Shown piece after piece: positions 8,601 to 15,893 of a stretch of 64,000 bases of DNA. Each line of letters starts with the position of its first letter. Position 1 is the stretch's first letter. Made by a program: the position numbers and the translations under genes. Source of the stretch: Egicoccus sp. AB-alg2 (GTDB taxonomy: Bacteria > Actinomycetota > Nitriliruptoria > Nitriliruptorales > Nitriliruptoraceae); assembly GCF_041821065.1 (NCBI RefSeq), contig NZ_JBGUAX010000001.1, positions 372,001 to 436,000 of the forward strand. The letters run 5' to 3'. Under the pieces are notes generated by a model. That model was not told the DNA's origin. It searched no databases and saw only the letters and a program-made list of their open reading frames with translations.

Positions 8601-8988
8601 CGACGAGGTGAGCCTCACTCCGGAGATGGTGGAGGTCGTGGAGACCTCGCGCACCGGCTGGGCCGTCGCCTCGCAGGGCAGCACGTCGTTCGCGCTGGAC
8701 ACCGCGCTGACGCGTGAGCTCGAGGTGGAGGGCGTCGCCCGCGAGCTGGTGCGGGCCGTCAACGACCTGCGCAAGAGCGCCGGCCTGGCGCTCGACGACC
8801 GCATCGTGCTGTCGGTCGTCGTGGAGCCGGCCGCACTGGACGGCGAGCTGGCCGACGCCGGGCTCTACGACCTGGTCGCCCGCGAGGTGCTCGCCACCGA
8901 CGTCGTGCGCGGCGAGGTGGTGGACGACGCCACCGAGGTGGAGCTCGGGCTCGGGATGGCGAGCGTGGCGATCGAGCGGGTCGCATGA
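5653..8988 (+). CDS. ileS: Isoleucyl-tRNA synthetase (type 2) with a tandem-repeat insertion
   Basis: Charges tRNA-Ile and edits valine. The 1111-residue class I enzyme has the HIGH-type motif in GRPGTHH near residues 53-59 and KMSKS at residues 651-655. The segment beginning YCGRCGTALSDAEVAQGYE and the long C-terminal region typify the eukaryote-like IleRS2 group, which in known cases is mupirocin-insensitive. Start is ATG 5653, directly behind the T-box stem; a longer frame upstream would translate the riboswitch and is rejected. Odd: residues about 303-357, in the CP1 editing domain just before VTADFVTTTDGSGIVHLAPAFG, are three and a half copies of the 16-mer ATETGDPAGGGQRGSA, absent from ordinary IleRS. 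The reading frame is intact, so the enzyme should still be made. The last codon overlaps the next gene as ATGA. Confidence 0.96.
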   Translation: MTTWPTVAPQPDLPRLEEEVLERWRELDVFARSLRQRADQPVWTFYEGPPTANGRPGTHHVEARTFKDIFPRYRTMKGHFVRRKGGWDCHGLPVELEVEKELGLNSKADIEAYGIEKFNARCRESVLRYVDVWERLTERIGFWIDTDDPYRTMDATYVDSLWWGLKELWDRDLIFEDYRVAPYCGRCGTALSDAEVAQGYETVEDPSVYVRFPLLDGPLAQEGAALVVWTTTPWTLVSNTACAVGADVRYQLVRQGGDLLVLAADLADAVLGEGAYEVVRDVAVDELVGSHYEAPFTVVTPGATETGDPAGGGQRGSAATETGDPAGGGQRGSAATETGDPAGGGQRGSAATETGDPPQDWRYVVTADFVTTTDGSGIVHLAPAFGADDMEVGRANGLPVLNPVDREGKFTVGPWAGTFVKDADPAIIEDLQASGRLLRADRYTHTYPHCWRCKRPLIYYAKPSWYIRTTAVRDRLLENNAGIDWHPEHIRDGRFGNWLENNVDWALSRDRYWGTPLPFWRCASGHVTVVGSRAELSELTGQDHSALDPHRPYVDEVKLDCATCGATATRVPDVADAWFDSGAMPYAQWGYPHQGHEEFGRHFPADYICEAIDQTRGWFYTLLAESTLLFDGRSYETVLCLGHIVDEDGRKMSKSAGNILDPWELIGRHGADPLRWLMLAEGNPWVSRRVGHQLLEEIVRRFLLTIWNTHVFFTTYAAIDGFALSAPAPAVADRPASDRWVLAELADVVTVVDAAMDRYDVSTATRRLERFVDDLSNWYVRRNRRRFWKAASDDPADKAAAYHTLHTCLTTLAQLMAPFTPFFAERLWQDLVVSQDTDAQPSVHLTDFPVADPAWVDDELRAAMGTARRVVELGRQARTTSAVKVRQPLARALVTVPESERAGLVGLVADIADELNVKQVELTDGTGDLVERSLRPNFRALGPAFGKRSPAVGNALRDADPDTAAEVAAALATDGAARLTVDGDEVSLTPEMVEVVETSRTGWAVASQGSTSFALDTALTRELEVEGVARELVRAVNDLRKSAGLALDDRIVLSVVVEPAALDGELADAGLYDLVAREVLATDVVRGEVVDDATEVELGLGMASVAIERVA
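6559..6723 (+). repeat. 48-bp tandem repeat, 3.4 copies, inside ileS
   Basis: Three identical units of 48 bp (6559-6606, 6607-6654, 6655-6702) and a partial fourth to 6723. The period is a multiple of three, so each unit adds 16 residues rich in Gly, Thr and Ala. The copies appear base-for-base identical, including third codon positions, which indicates recent expansion or strong homogenisation. Confidence 0.97.
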
Positions 8989-9563
8989 TCCGCCGCCTGC
9001 TGTGGATCGGGCTGCTGGCGACGCTGGCCGCCGGCCTGGTGGGCGCCGCCCGCCAGCGTCGCGAAGTGGTCCACCCCGGGTCCGCCACCCGTCCGCCGAC
9101 GTCCCCGCCGCCGCGTCAGGGTCCGCTCGGCCGGCGGCTGTCCGCGTGGGTGCCTGCGCCGCCGCGGACGCGGCTGGGACGGGTCGCCGCGTTCGTGTGG
9201 GCCTCACCGCTGACGGCGGTTGGCCTGCTCGTCGCGCTGGTCTCCGGTGGCCGACCGCGCTGGCAGCCACAGTACGGCTGCTTCGTCACCGAGGGCGTGC
9301 GTGGCCCGTCGGCGGCGGCCCTGCGGATCGTCGGCGCGCAGGCGAACGCGATCGGCCACGTCGTGCTGTCGCGCGAGGGCACCAGCGCGCCGGCACTGCT
9401 GGCGCACGAGGCGGTGCACGTCCGTCAGGCCGAGCGGCTCGGCCCCTTGCTGTTCCCGCTCTACCTCTGGTTGTCCGCGCGCTACGGCTACCGCCACCAT
9501 CCCATCGAGCAGGCGGCCCGACTCGGTGCCCGGCGCGCGACGGGACCGGGTTCTGGCGGCTGA
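8985..9563 (+). CDS. Membrane protein with HExxH metallopeptidase-like motif
   Basis: A 192-residue protein starting ATG within the ileS stop (ATGA overlap), so translationally coupled to it. Residues 1-21 form a hydrophobic signal or anchor, followed by a proline-rich stretch and a second hydrophobic segment near residues 68-87. The C-terminal half contains LLAHEAVHVRQAERLG (about residues 139-154), an HExxH zinc-binding motif, then a hydrophobic stretch and YRHHPIEQAA, whose Glu could be a third ligand. This arrangement resembles small gluzincin-like proteins of unknown substrate. No specific family is recognised. It is conserved-looking and complete; protease activity is an inference from the motif only. 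Confidence 0.75.
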   Translation: MIRRLLWIGLLATLAAGLVGAARQRREVVHPGSATRPPTSPPPRQGPLGRRLSAWVPAPPRTRLGRVAAFVWASPLTAVGLLVALVSGGRPRWQPQYGCFVTEGVRGPSAAALRIVGAQANAIGHVVLSREGTSAPALLAHEAVHVRQAERLGPLLFPLYLWLSARYGYRHHPIEQAARLGARRATGPGSGG

Positions 9564-9644
9564 CGCCGGCGGGTTCCGGCCGCTCGACCGCACGAGGCAC
9601 CGGCGGCTGGGAGGGCGCCCCCGACGGGGCCTGCCCGCCCGGTC

Positions 9645-10325
9645 TCAGCGGTCGAGCTGGGCCTTGACCGCGCGGGCCAACTGCGGGGTGAGTCCGGGCA
9701 CCTCGGCGAGGTCCGCCTCGCTGGCGCCACGGATCCCGTCCACCGAGCCGAACCGCTCGAGCAGCGCCTCGCGGCGGCTCGGGCCCAGCCCCCGGACCCC
9801 GGCGAGCGGGTCGGCATCGGCACCGGCTTCCTCGGCGGACGGGTCGTGGGGGTCGGGACCCGGACGTCCCGGTCGCACCACGGCGGCGCGGCGCGTGCGG
9901 GGCGACGCTGCGGGGGCCGGCTCGTCCTCGACCTCGGCGCTCGGCGTGGTTGTGTCGGCAGTCACCGGACGCGCCGGATCCTCGGCCGTCGTCGCTGCGA
10001 CCTCGGTGTCGGCGGCGTCCTGGTCCGTGCGGTCGGTCGTCGACCGCCCCGCCCCGGGGTCACCAGCCACCGGGCGGGCGCCCGCGTCCGCGGCAGCCGT
10101 CGCCTCCGCGCCGGTCCCGACCGGTGTCCGCGCGGCCGCCGGTGATGGCCGTCGCGGGACCGTGACCTCGCCGCCGCGGCGCACCAGGACGCTGGCGCCG
10201 AGCAGCAGCATCGACAGCAGGCAGGCGCCGATCGAGAGGTAGACCAGCTGGAGGCCGTCCTGGAACCAGCCGACGACGAGCAGCACCGCGGCCGCGATGA
10301 CGAGGACGAGGCTGAGAAGGATCAC
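9645..10325 (-). CDS. Membrane-anchored helix-hairpin-helix protein
   Basis: A 226-residue protein with two N-terminal membrane segments (about residues 2-22 and 26-48), an Ala/Thr/Pro/Asp-rich low-complexity linker of about 110 residues, and a C-terminal pair of helix-hairpin-helix motifs (LAGVRGLGPSRREALLERFG and ADLAEVPGLTPQLARAV). The tail resembles the UvrC C-terminal DNA-binding HhH2 domain. The predicted topology is a cytoplasmic, membrane-tethered nucleic-acid-binding module. It lies immediately downstream of divIVA on the same strand, after 107 bp. Its biochemical role is unknown; a link between the pole or septum membrane and DNA is a reasonable guess from the neighbourhood. Confidence 0.75.
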   Translation of the reverse strand: MILLSLVLVIAAAVLLVVGWFQDGLQLVYLSIGACLLSMLLLGASVLVRRGGEVTVPRRPSPAAARTPVGTGAEATAAADAGARPVAGDPGAGRSTTDRTDQDAADTEVAATTAEDPARPVTADTTTPSAEVEDEPAPAASPRTRRAAVVRPGRPGPDPHDPSAEEAGADADPLAGVRGLGPSRREALLERFGSVDGIRGASEADLAEVPGLTPQLARAVKAQLDR

Positions 10326-10432
10326 CGGTCACCACCCCTGAGTCGGACGCGCTGCCACCGGGCCGAGGGATGCCGGCGGCGCCACCGCCTAGAACGCGGG
10401 AACACGTGCGGAGTGACGGCGCCGTGCGCCTG

Positions 10433-11803
10433 CTAGCCCCGATCCGCGCCCGGCGGAGGTGCCGCCGACCCTAGTGAGCCGGACTCCTCGGGCAAGGACC
10501 AGCGGTCGTGTCCCTCGTCCTGGCCGGATGGCGGCTCCTCGGACGGTGGCGTGTGTGCGGCCGGTTCGGTGACCACATCCTCGGGCGCCCCGTCCTCCAC
10601 CTCCGGTGCCCCATCACCCGACGCGTCCGCCAGTGCCGCTGCCTCCTCGCCGGAGGCATCGGGCAGCTCCGCCGCTTCCGAATGATCCGAGGCGTCGGGC
10701 AGCTCGCGCGCGCCCTCGCTCGGGACGACGTCCAGCACGGGCGCCGGCTCGATCGGCGGCACGAAGTCGAGCGCGGCGCCGGGCGCGCCGTCGAGCAGGC
10801 GCAACTGGTCGAGCTGGGCCAACAGGTGCTGCTCGTAGACGGCCCGGTTGCGGTCGGCGAGCGCGCGCAGCGCGTCGATGCGGACCTCGATGGCGGCACG
10901 TTGCTCGCGAATATCGGCCAGCTCGGCCTGCGCTTCCGCCTGGGCGGCCTCGATGATGCGCCGGGCGCGGTCCTCGACGCCCTCGGCCTGCCGGGCGGCC
11001 GCGTCGAGACGCTCGCGCGCCTCCTGCTCCGCCCGCTCGAGACGTTCCTCGGCGGCCCGCTCGGCCTCGTGCTCGGCCTGCTGCCTCCGCTCGGCGATCA
11101 GCCGCTCGACTTCCTGATCGGCCTGCCGGCGACGTTCCTCGGCCTCCTGCTCGGCCGTGGCGAGGCGCTCCGTCGCGGTGCGGCCGGCCTCGGCGAGCCG
11201 CTCCGTCGCGGCGCGTTCTGCCTCGGCCAGGCGCTCCGTCGCGGCACGATCGACCTCGGCGAGCCGCTCGGTGGCCAGCCGCTCGGCTTCGGCGAGCCGG
11301 TCCTGTGCCTCCTGCTCGCCACGCAGGCGCCGTTGCGCCACGTCCTCGTCGGCCGCTCGCAGGCGGTCGGCGGCCTCCTGTTCGGCGGCGGCGAGGCGGC
11401 GGGTCGCCTCCTGCTCGGCCTGTGCCAGTCGCGCCGACGCGGCCTGGTCGGCCTGCTCCACCAGCTCGCGAGCGCGCGTCTCCGCCGCCGCGAGCTGTGA
11501 GCGGACCTCGTGCTCGCACGCCTCGCGCAGCTCGTCGGCCTGCTCGCGGGCATCGGCCAGCGCCCGCTCGGCCGCACCCTCGGCCGTCGCCGCCTGGCGA
11601 CGGATCGCGCTCTCGCTCTCCAGCGCCTGGGCGAGCCGGGCCTCGGACTCGCGGACCCGCCGGCGCAGCTGGTTCAGCTCGGTGTCGGTCCGCTCGATCT
11701 GGTCGGCGAGCTGGTCGAGCAGTTCGTCGACCTGGTCGGTCGCATAGCCGCGAAACGACTGCCGGAGCTGGTAGTTGACCACGTCCTCGGGTCGCAACGA
11801 CAT
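10433..11803 (-). CDS. divIVA: DivIVA/Wag31-type polar growth protein
   Basis: Coiled-coil scaffold that marks curved membrane at poles and septa and directs peptidoglycan synthesis in actinobacteria. The N-terminal 50 residues match the DivIVA lipid-binding domain (RPEDVVNYQLRQSFRGYATDQVDELLDQL). A coiled coil of roughly 270 residues follows, rich in Glu/Arg/Ala, including several near-identical 11-residue units of the type RAATERLAEAE around residues 165-215 (DNA 11157-11310). The last 110 residues are acidic and low complexity. At 456 residues it is longer than typical Wag31. It sits 28 bp from yggT, in the usual place after sepF-yggT. Confidence 0.93.
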   Translation of the reverse strand: MSLRPEDVVNYQLRQSFRGYATDQVDELLDQLADQIERTDTELNQLRRRVRESEARLAQALESESAIRRQAATAEGAAERALADAREQADELREACEHEVRSQLAAAETRARELVEQADQAASARLAQAEQEATRRLAAAEQEAADRLRAADEDVAQRRLRGEQEAQDRLAEAERLATERLAEVDRAATERLAEAERAATERLAEAGRTATERLATAEQEAEERRRQADQEVERLIAERRQQAEHEAERAAEERLERAEQEARERLDAAARQAEGVEDRARRIIEAAQAEAQAELADIREQRAAIEVRIDALRALADRNRAVYEQHLLAQLDQLRLLDGAPGAALDFVPPIEPAPVLDVVPSEGARELPDASDHSEAAELPDASGEEAAALADASGDGAPEVEDGAPEDVVTEPAAHTPPSEEPPSGQDEGHDRWSLPEESGSLGSAAPPPGADRG

Positions 11804-11831
11804 GACGCCCCCTCCGCGTTTCTGCTGCCGT

Positions 11832-12086
11832 CTACAGACCGACGCTGCGTGTGACCGCCATCAGGATCCGCACCCCGATGAACAGGATGATGATGGACAG
11901 GTCGAGGCCGACGTTGCCCAGCCGCAGTGGCGGGATGACCCGCCGGATCGGCGCCGCCACCGGCTCGACCAGGCGCCGCACGCCCAGCACGAACGGCATG
12001 ATCGGTTCCGGCGGGCGCGGCACCCACGAGAAGATGACGTGGGCGAGCAGGACGACGAGGTAGATCTGCAGGAGCAGGGTGATCAT
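11832..12086 (-). CDS. yggT: YggT/YlmG family membrane protein
   Basis: An 84-residue protein with hydrophobic segments at both ends (about residues 2-20 and 60-80) joined by a loop with the family features FSWVPRPPEP and PIRRVIPPLRLGNVGLDLS. YggT/YlmG proteins occur downstream of sepF in many Gram-positive dcw clusters; they are associated with division or membrane organisation but have no known enzymatic activity. It is separated from sepF by two bases, so the two are very likely co-translated. Confidence 0.92.
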   Translation of the reverse strand: MITLLLQIYLVVLLAHVIFSWVPRPPEPIMPFVLGVRRLVEPVAAPIRRVIPPLRLGNVGLDLSIIILFIGVRILMAVTRSVGL

Positions 12087-12088
12087 GG

Positions 12089-12718
12089 TCAGCTTTCACC
12101 GCCGGCCGAGACGCGGTAGCCGAGGTCGCCCAGCCGGCGCCGCTCCTCGGCTGGCAGGTGGACGCCGTCGGGGACGAGCAGGAACGCCCGGCCGCCGACC
12201 TTGGTGAGCTGGCCCCGCAGGGCGTAGGTCAGGCCGGACACGAAGTCGACGACCCGGCGCGCCTCGGCGGCGCTGGCACCGGACACGTCGAAGAGCACGG
12301 CCTGGCCGGTGCGGTAGCGCGAGCCGATCGCCGGGACGTCGTCGAAGCTGGAGATCTCCACGACCGCGGCGCGTGCCACGGGCACGTTGGGCACCGCCCG
12401 CACGTGCACGTCGCCCGTCGCCGCCGCCGCGACCGCCTCCTCGCGACGGATCGGCCGCACGGTCGCCTCGTCGTCGCGCTCGTGGACCTCGGCCTCGCGT
12501 AGCGAGGCCGGCCGCGGCTCGGGTCGGGGCTCGGGCCGCGGGCGTGGGACCGCCCGGACCTCCTCGCGGGCACGTGCCGGCACCGGGCGCGGCTCGGCGT
12601 GCTCGGCGTACGGGTCGTCCTCGGGCACGAACCGCTCCGGGCCGCCCTCGAAGTCGTCCTCCGGCTCTTCCTTGAGCCCGAGGTAGATCAGCGTGCGGTT
12701 CCACATGCCGCTGCTCAC
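12089..12718 (-). CDS. sepF: Cell division protein SepF
   Basis: Membrane-binding protein that anchors FtsZ; in organisms without FtsA, as here, it is the main FtsZ tether. The N-terminal amphipathic stretch MWNRTLIYLGLKEE is followed by a long charged Pro/Arg-rich linker and a C-terminal SepF core of about 80 residues (from VVEISSFDDVPAIG to GGRAFLLVPDGV). The 209-residue length is normal for actinobacteria. The GTG at 12718 overlaps the yggS stop as GTGA; ATG 12706 is the alternative start and would put the amphipathic helix at the very N-terminus. It is expected to bind the FtsZ C-terminal peptide encoded by the gene at 14217. Confidence 0.93.
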   Translation of the reverse strand: MSSGMWNRTLIYLGLKEEPEDDFEGGPERFVPEDDPYAEHAEPRPVPARAREEVRAVPRPRPEPRPEPRPASLREAEVHERDDEATVRPIRREEAVAAAATGDVHVRAVPNVPVARAAVVEISSFDDVPAIGSRYRTGQAVLFDVSGASAAEARRVVDFVSGLTYALRGQLTKVGGRAFLLVPDGVHLPAEERRRLGDLGYRVSAGGES

Positions 12719-13452
12719 GTGCCAACCTCCTCTGGGCGCCAGGGCCCCGACTCGCGGGGTCCGAACAGCGCCGTGCCGATCCGGATCATGGTTGCACCCT
12801 CGGCCACGGCCGCCTCGAGGTCGGCGGACATGCCCATGGAGAGGTGCACCACCTCCGGGAAACGTGCTCGTGCTTCGTCGCGCAAGCGGCGCAACGTGGC
12901 GAAGTGTGGCCTGGCGGCCGCCGACGCATCTTCGCCCGCCGCCGGGAGCGGCGGGATGGTCATCAGCCCCTCGATCGCCAGGTGAGGCAGGTCGCGAGCG
13001 TAGGCGACCAGGTCAAGGGCCTCGTCCACCTGGCAGCCGTGCTTGGCGGGATCCTCCCCGACGTTCACCTGCACCAGCACGCGCTGCACGACCCCGGCGG
13101 CGGCCGCCCGGCGCGAGAGCGCGTCGGCCAGGGAGCGGCGGTCGAGGGTGTGGACGAGGACGGCGTGCCCGACGACGTCCTTGACCTTGTTGCGCTGCAG
13201 GTAGCCGATCAGGTGCCACCGCGCCGAGGGCACCAGCGGCAGCTTGGCCAGCAGTTCCTGGACGCGGTTCTCGCCGAGTTCCGTCACGCCGGCGGCCACG
13301 GCGGCCCGCGCGACCTCGGGTGGATGCGTCTTCGTCACGCCGATGAGGCGGACGTCGGCTGGCTTGCGGCCGGCGGCCGTGGCGGCGGCCGCCAGGCGCG
13401 AGCGCACCCGCGCGGCGCGGGCCTCCACGTCGGCGAAGGGCATCCCGGTCAC
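12715..13452 (-). CDS. yggS: YggS/YlmE family PLP-binding protein
   Basis: Pyridoxal-5'-phosphate-binding protein thought to buffer PLP in the cytoplasm. The 245-residue protein has the fold-type III alanine-racemase-like barrel signature, with the PLP lysine in RLIGVTKTHP, GENRVQELLAK, WHLIGYLQRNK, LSMGMSADLEAAV and the phosphate-binding stretch IRIGTALFG. No second racemase domain is present, as usual for the family. GTG 13452 overlaps the pgeF stop; a second start at the Met four codons later is equally possible. It lies between pgeF and sepF as in most actinobacterial dcw clusters. Confidence 0.93.
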   Translation of the reverse strand: MTGMPFADVEARAARVRSRLAAAATAAGRKPADVRLIGVTKTHPPEVARAAVAAGVTELGENRVQELLAKLPLVPSARWHLIGYLQRNKVKDVVGHAVLVHTLDRRSLADALSRRAAAAGVVQRVLVQVNVGEDPAKHGCQVDEALDLVAYARDLPHLAIEGLMTIPPLPAAGEDASAAARPHFATLRRLRDEARARFPEVVHLSMGMSADLEAAVAEGATMIRIGTALFGPRESGPWRPEEVGT

Positions 13453-14204
13453 GCGGTGGCCCGTTCGCGCACCACGAGGCCGAACTGTCGCCCGGTGGTC
13501 GGATCCGCCCGGTGGCTGAACCAGCGGGCGTCCGGGTCGCAGCGCGTGCAGGTGGCGAGTCGCTGCACGCCGCCGACGCCCGCCTTCTCCAACGTCGTGT
13601 GCACGGCGGCGGCCAGGTCCAGGGCGTGCGTCCCCCAGGTGGTACGCGCGTCAGCGGCGGGATGCTCGGCGACCACCTCGGTGTGCAGGTCGGCTGGCAC
13701 CTCGTAGCAGCAGCCGCCGATGGCCGGCCCGATCGCGGCCCGGATGCCGGCCACGTCGTCGCCGAGACCCGCCATGGCGTCCAGCGCGGCGGTCACGACC
13801 CCGGTCTGCACGCCGCGGCGTCCGGCGTGTACGGCCGCGACGGTGGTCGCACCGGCCAGCAGGACGGGCACGCAGTCGGCGACGGAGACGGCGAGGGTGC
13901 GGTCCGTCAGGCGCGTCACCAGCGCGTCGACGCCCCGCAGTTCGGCACCCGGCGGCACGGTGTCGTCGACGACGCCCACCCGCGCGCCGTGGACCTGGTG
14001 CATGGTGTGCCAGGTCGCGGGGGCGCGACCGGTCCGCCGGCCGACCTCGGCGCGCGTGCGCGCGAGCACGGCCGGCTGGTGCGGCCGTCGGTGCGAGAGG
14101 TTGCCGGCCGCGCCGACCCCGGGTGGAGACCCGGTCCGGTCGCGGCCGGTGAACCATGCACCGACGCCGTCGGCCAGGTCGACGTCGAGGACGAGCACGG
14201 GCAC
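13449..14204 (-). CDS. pgeF: YfiH/PgeF-type peptidoglycan-editing or nucleoside enzyme
   Basis: Member of the DUF152/laccase-domain family. E. coli YfiH (PgeF) prevents misincorporation of serine for alanine in peptidoglycan precursors, and other members act on purine nucleosides. The zinc-site residues are present: His72 in HQVHGARV, Cys111 in VADCVPVLL and His126 in VAAVHAGRRG. The 251-residue size is normal. The start is GTG 14204, 13 bp downstream of the ftsZ stop. Its position directly behind ftsZ is standard in actinobacteria and suggests a wall-related role, but substrate cannot be decided from sequence. Confidence 0.9.
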   Translation of the reverse strand: MPVLVLDVDLADGVGAWFTGRDRTGSPPGVGAAGNLSHRRPHQPAVLARTRAEVGRRTGRAPATWHTMHQVHGARVGVVDDTVPPGAELRGVDALVTRLTDRTLAVSVADCVPVLLAGATTVAAVHAGRRGVQTGVVTAALDAMAGLGDDVAGIRAAIGPAIGGCCYEVPADLHTEVVAEHPAADARTTWGTHALDLAAAVHTTLEKAGVGGVQRLATCTRCDPDARWFSHRADPTTGRQFGLVVRERATA

Positions 14205-14216
14205 CTCGGCGGTGGG

Positions 14217-15386
14217 TCAGCGCAGGAAGGACGGGACGTCGAGGTCGTCATCGTCCTCGCCGTCCTGGACCACCAGCGCCGGACGCTCCTCGGCGGGCGC
14301 GGGCGCGGGACGGAAGACCTCGTCGGGCTCGTCGTCGTCATCGTCGGCTGCGACCGGCGCCGCGGCCGGAGCGGCCGCGATCCGGCTCGTCGTGTCGGCG
14401 CTGGCGGCGACGCTGCCGGCCAAGTGGGCCGGGGCGTCGTACTTGTCGAACCCGGCCGCGATGACGGTGACCTTCACCTCGTCGCCGAGGGAGTCGTCGA
14501 TCACGGCACCGAAGATGATGTTGGCCTCGGGGTGGGCGGCCTTGGTGATCACGTCGGCCGCCTCGTTGACCTCGAACAGGCCGAGGTCGCTGCCGCCGGC
14601 GAGCATCAGCAGCACGCCGCGGGCCCCGTCGATGGAGGCCTCGAGCAGCGGCGAGCTGATCGCCAGCTGGGCGGCCTCGAGCGAACGGGCGTCGCCGCGC
14701 GCCTTGCCGATCCCCATCAGGGCGCTGCCGGCGTCCTTCATGACGGTGCGCACGTCGGCGAAGTCGAGGTTGATCAGCCCCGGCGTGGTGATCAGGTCGG
14801 TGATGCCCTGGACACCCTGCAGCAGGACCTCGTCGGCCAGCCCGAACGCCTGCACCACCGAGGTCTGCCCGTCGGCGATCTGCAGCAACCGGTCGTTGGG
14901 GATGACGATGAGGGTGTCGACCTCTTCCTTGAGCTTGGAGATGCCGTCCTCGGCCTGCAGGGAGCGCTTGCGCCCCTCGAAGGCGAACGGGCGTGTCACC
15001 ACGCCGATCGTCAGCGCCCCGAGTTCCTTGGCGACCTGGGCGACGAGCGGCGCCGCACCCGTGCCGGTGCCGCCGCCCTCGCCGGCGGTGACGAAGACCA
15101 TGTCGGCGCCCTTGAGCACCTCGGTGATCTCGTCCTTGTGGTCCTCGGCGGCCTGGCGGCCGACCGACGGGTCGGCACCGGCGCCCAGCCCGCGGGTCAA
15201 CTCGCGCCCGATGTCGAGCTTGACGTCCGCATCGGACATCAGGAGCGCCTGGGCGTCGGTGTTGATCGCGATGAACTCCACGCCACGCAAACCGGCGTCG
15301 ATCATGCGGTTGACGGCGTTGACGCCGCCGCCGCCGATACCGACGACCTTGATCACGGCGAGGTAGTTCGACGGGTTCGCCCCCAT
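14217..15386 (-). CDS. ftsZ: Cell division GTPase FtsZ
   Basis: Tubulin-like GTPase that forms the division ring. The 389-residue protein has the nucleotide motifs [13 protein letters not shown], the tubulin signature [12 protein letters not shown], and the T7 loop [11 protein letters not shown] with its catalytic aspartate. The variable acidic linker is short and ends in the conserved tail DLDVPSFLR, the SepF-binding peptide. ATG 15386 is chosen because GGAGGAG precedes it at good spacing; the frame stays open upstream but the extra residues have no FtsZ similarity. Unusually, ftsQ is not adjacent: a 5-kb divergent gene island lies between them, so ftsZ must be transcribed from its own upstream region (15387-15893). 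Confidence 0.97.
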   Translation of the reverse strand: MGANPSNYLAVIKVVGIGGGGVNAVNRMIDAGLRGVEFIAINTDAQALLMSDADVKLDIGRELTRGLGAGADPSVGRQAAEDHKDEITEVLKGADMVFVTAGEGGGTGTGAAPLVAQVAKELGALTIGVVTRPFAFEGRKRSLQAEDGISKLKEEVDTLIVIPNDRLLQIADGQTSVVQAFGLADEVLLQGVQGITDLITTPGLINLDFADVRTVMKDAGSALMGIGKARGDARSLEAAQLAISSPLLEASIDGARGVLLMLAGGSDLGLFEVNEAADVITKAAHPEANIIFGAVIDDSLGDEVKVTVIAAGFDKYDAPAHLAGSVAASADTTSRIAAAPAAAPVAADDDDDEPDEVFRPAPAPAEERPALVVQDGEDDDDLDVPSFLR

Positions 15387-15893
15387 GGGCTCCTCCTGCG
15401 GTTCTCGACCGGGCGGCGCGCTCGCGCACACCACCTGCGGACACGCCGGACCGGGCGGTCCAGCGGCGGGTCGAGGCCGGGCCCGCCCGCACGGGGCTCG
15501 CGCACCATGCGAACGGGTCAAGCCTCGACCTCAAGTAGAGGTCTAAACTTATGTCAACCTCTGGTGGCGGGTGACCGTAACGCCCGTGCCCGACCCGAGC
15601 AAGCAACCGGCACCGCGGCGAGCCGTCGTCGCGGTCGCCGCCCGTTCACCGCTCGGCAACCGCACGCCGGGAACTCGTCGGTCAGGAGCTGCACGACGTT
15701 GGGCCCCTCTGAGCCCTTCCCGTGCCACACGATCGTCCGTACGGGCGGCCATCCCTCACGGTGGTCCGACGCGCCCGCCCATGGTGTGCTGGAGGGGGCC
15801 CGCTCCGGTCATCTGGCCCTTCCCCACTTCTCCGGACGTCGGCACGGTGTCGGAGGGTCGTCCCGAGACAGGAGAAGCCGTGAGGACCGCGCG
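15387..15893. promoter_or_regulatory. Divergent 507-bp intergenic region between ftsZ and the prenyl/polyketide island
   Basis: Must hold the promoter of ftsZ (leftward) and of the five-gene island (rightward). On the minus strand a TTGACA hexamer (15558-15553) could be a -35 for ftsZ but no good -10 follows at 17 bases. A palindrome at 15527-15543 lies between them. The right-hand 300 bp are GC-rich with no clear gene; a 108-residue frame at 15571-15897 has no protein-like composition. Confidence 0.55.
15527..15543. promoter_or_regulatory. Perfect inverted repeat GACCTC-N5-GAGGTC upstream of ftsZ
   Basis: Six-base arms around AAGTA. Related half-sites flank it on the minus strand: AGAGGTTGACA to one side and GAGGCTTGACC to the other, so TTGAC occurs twice about 36 bp apart. 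The layout resembles an operator sitting over a promoter, possibly for a MerR-like regulator given the CCTCAAGT core, but no such regulator is in the window. Confidence 0.45.

Noticed and set aside
13512-15890. Long plus-strand frame joined in phase to the UbiA gene
   Set aside because: It is antisense to pgeF and ftsZ; only the part from the GTG at 15894 has protein-like membrane segments and a ribosome site.
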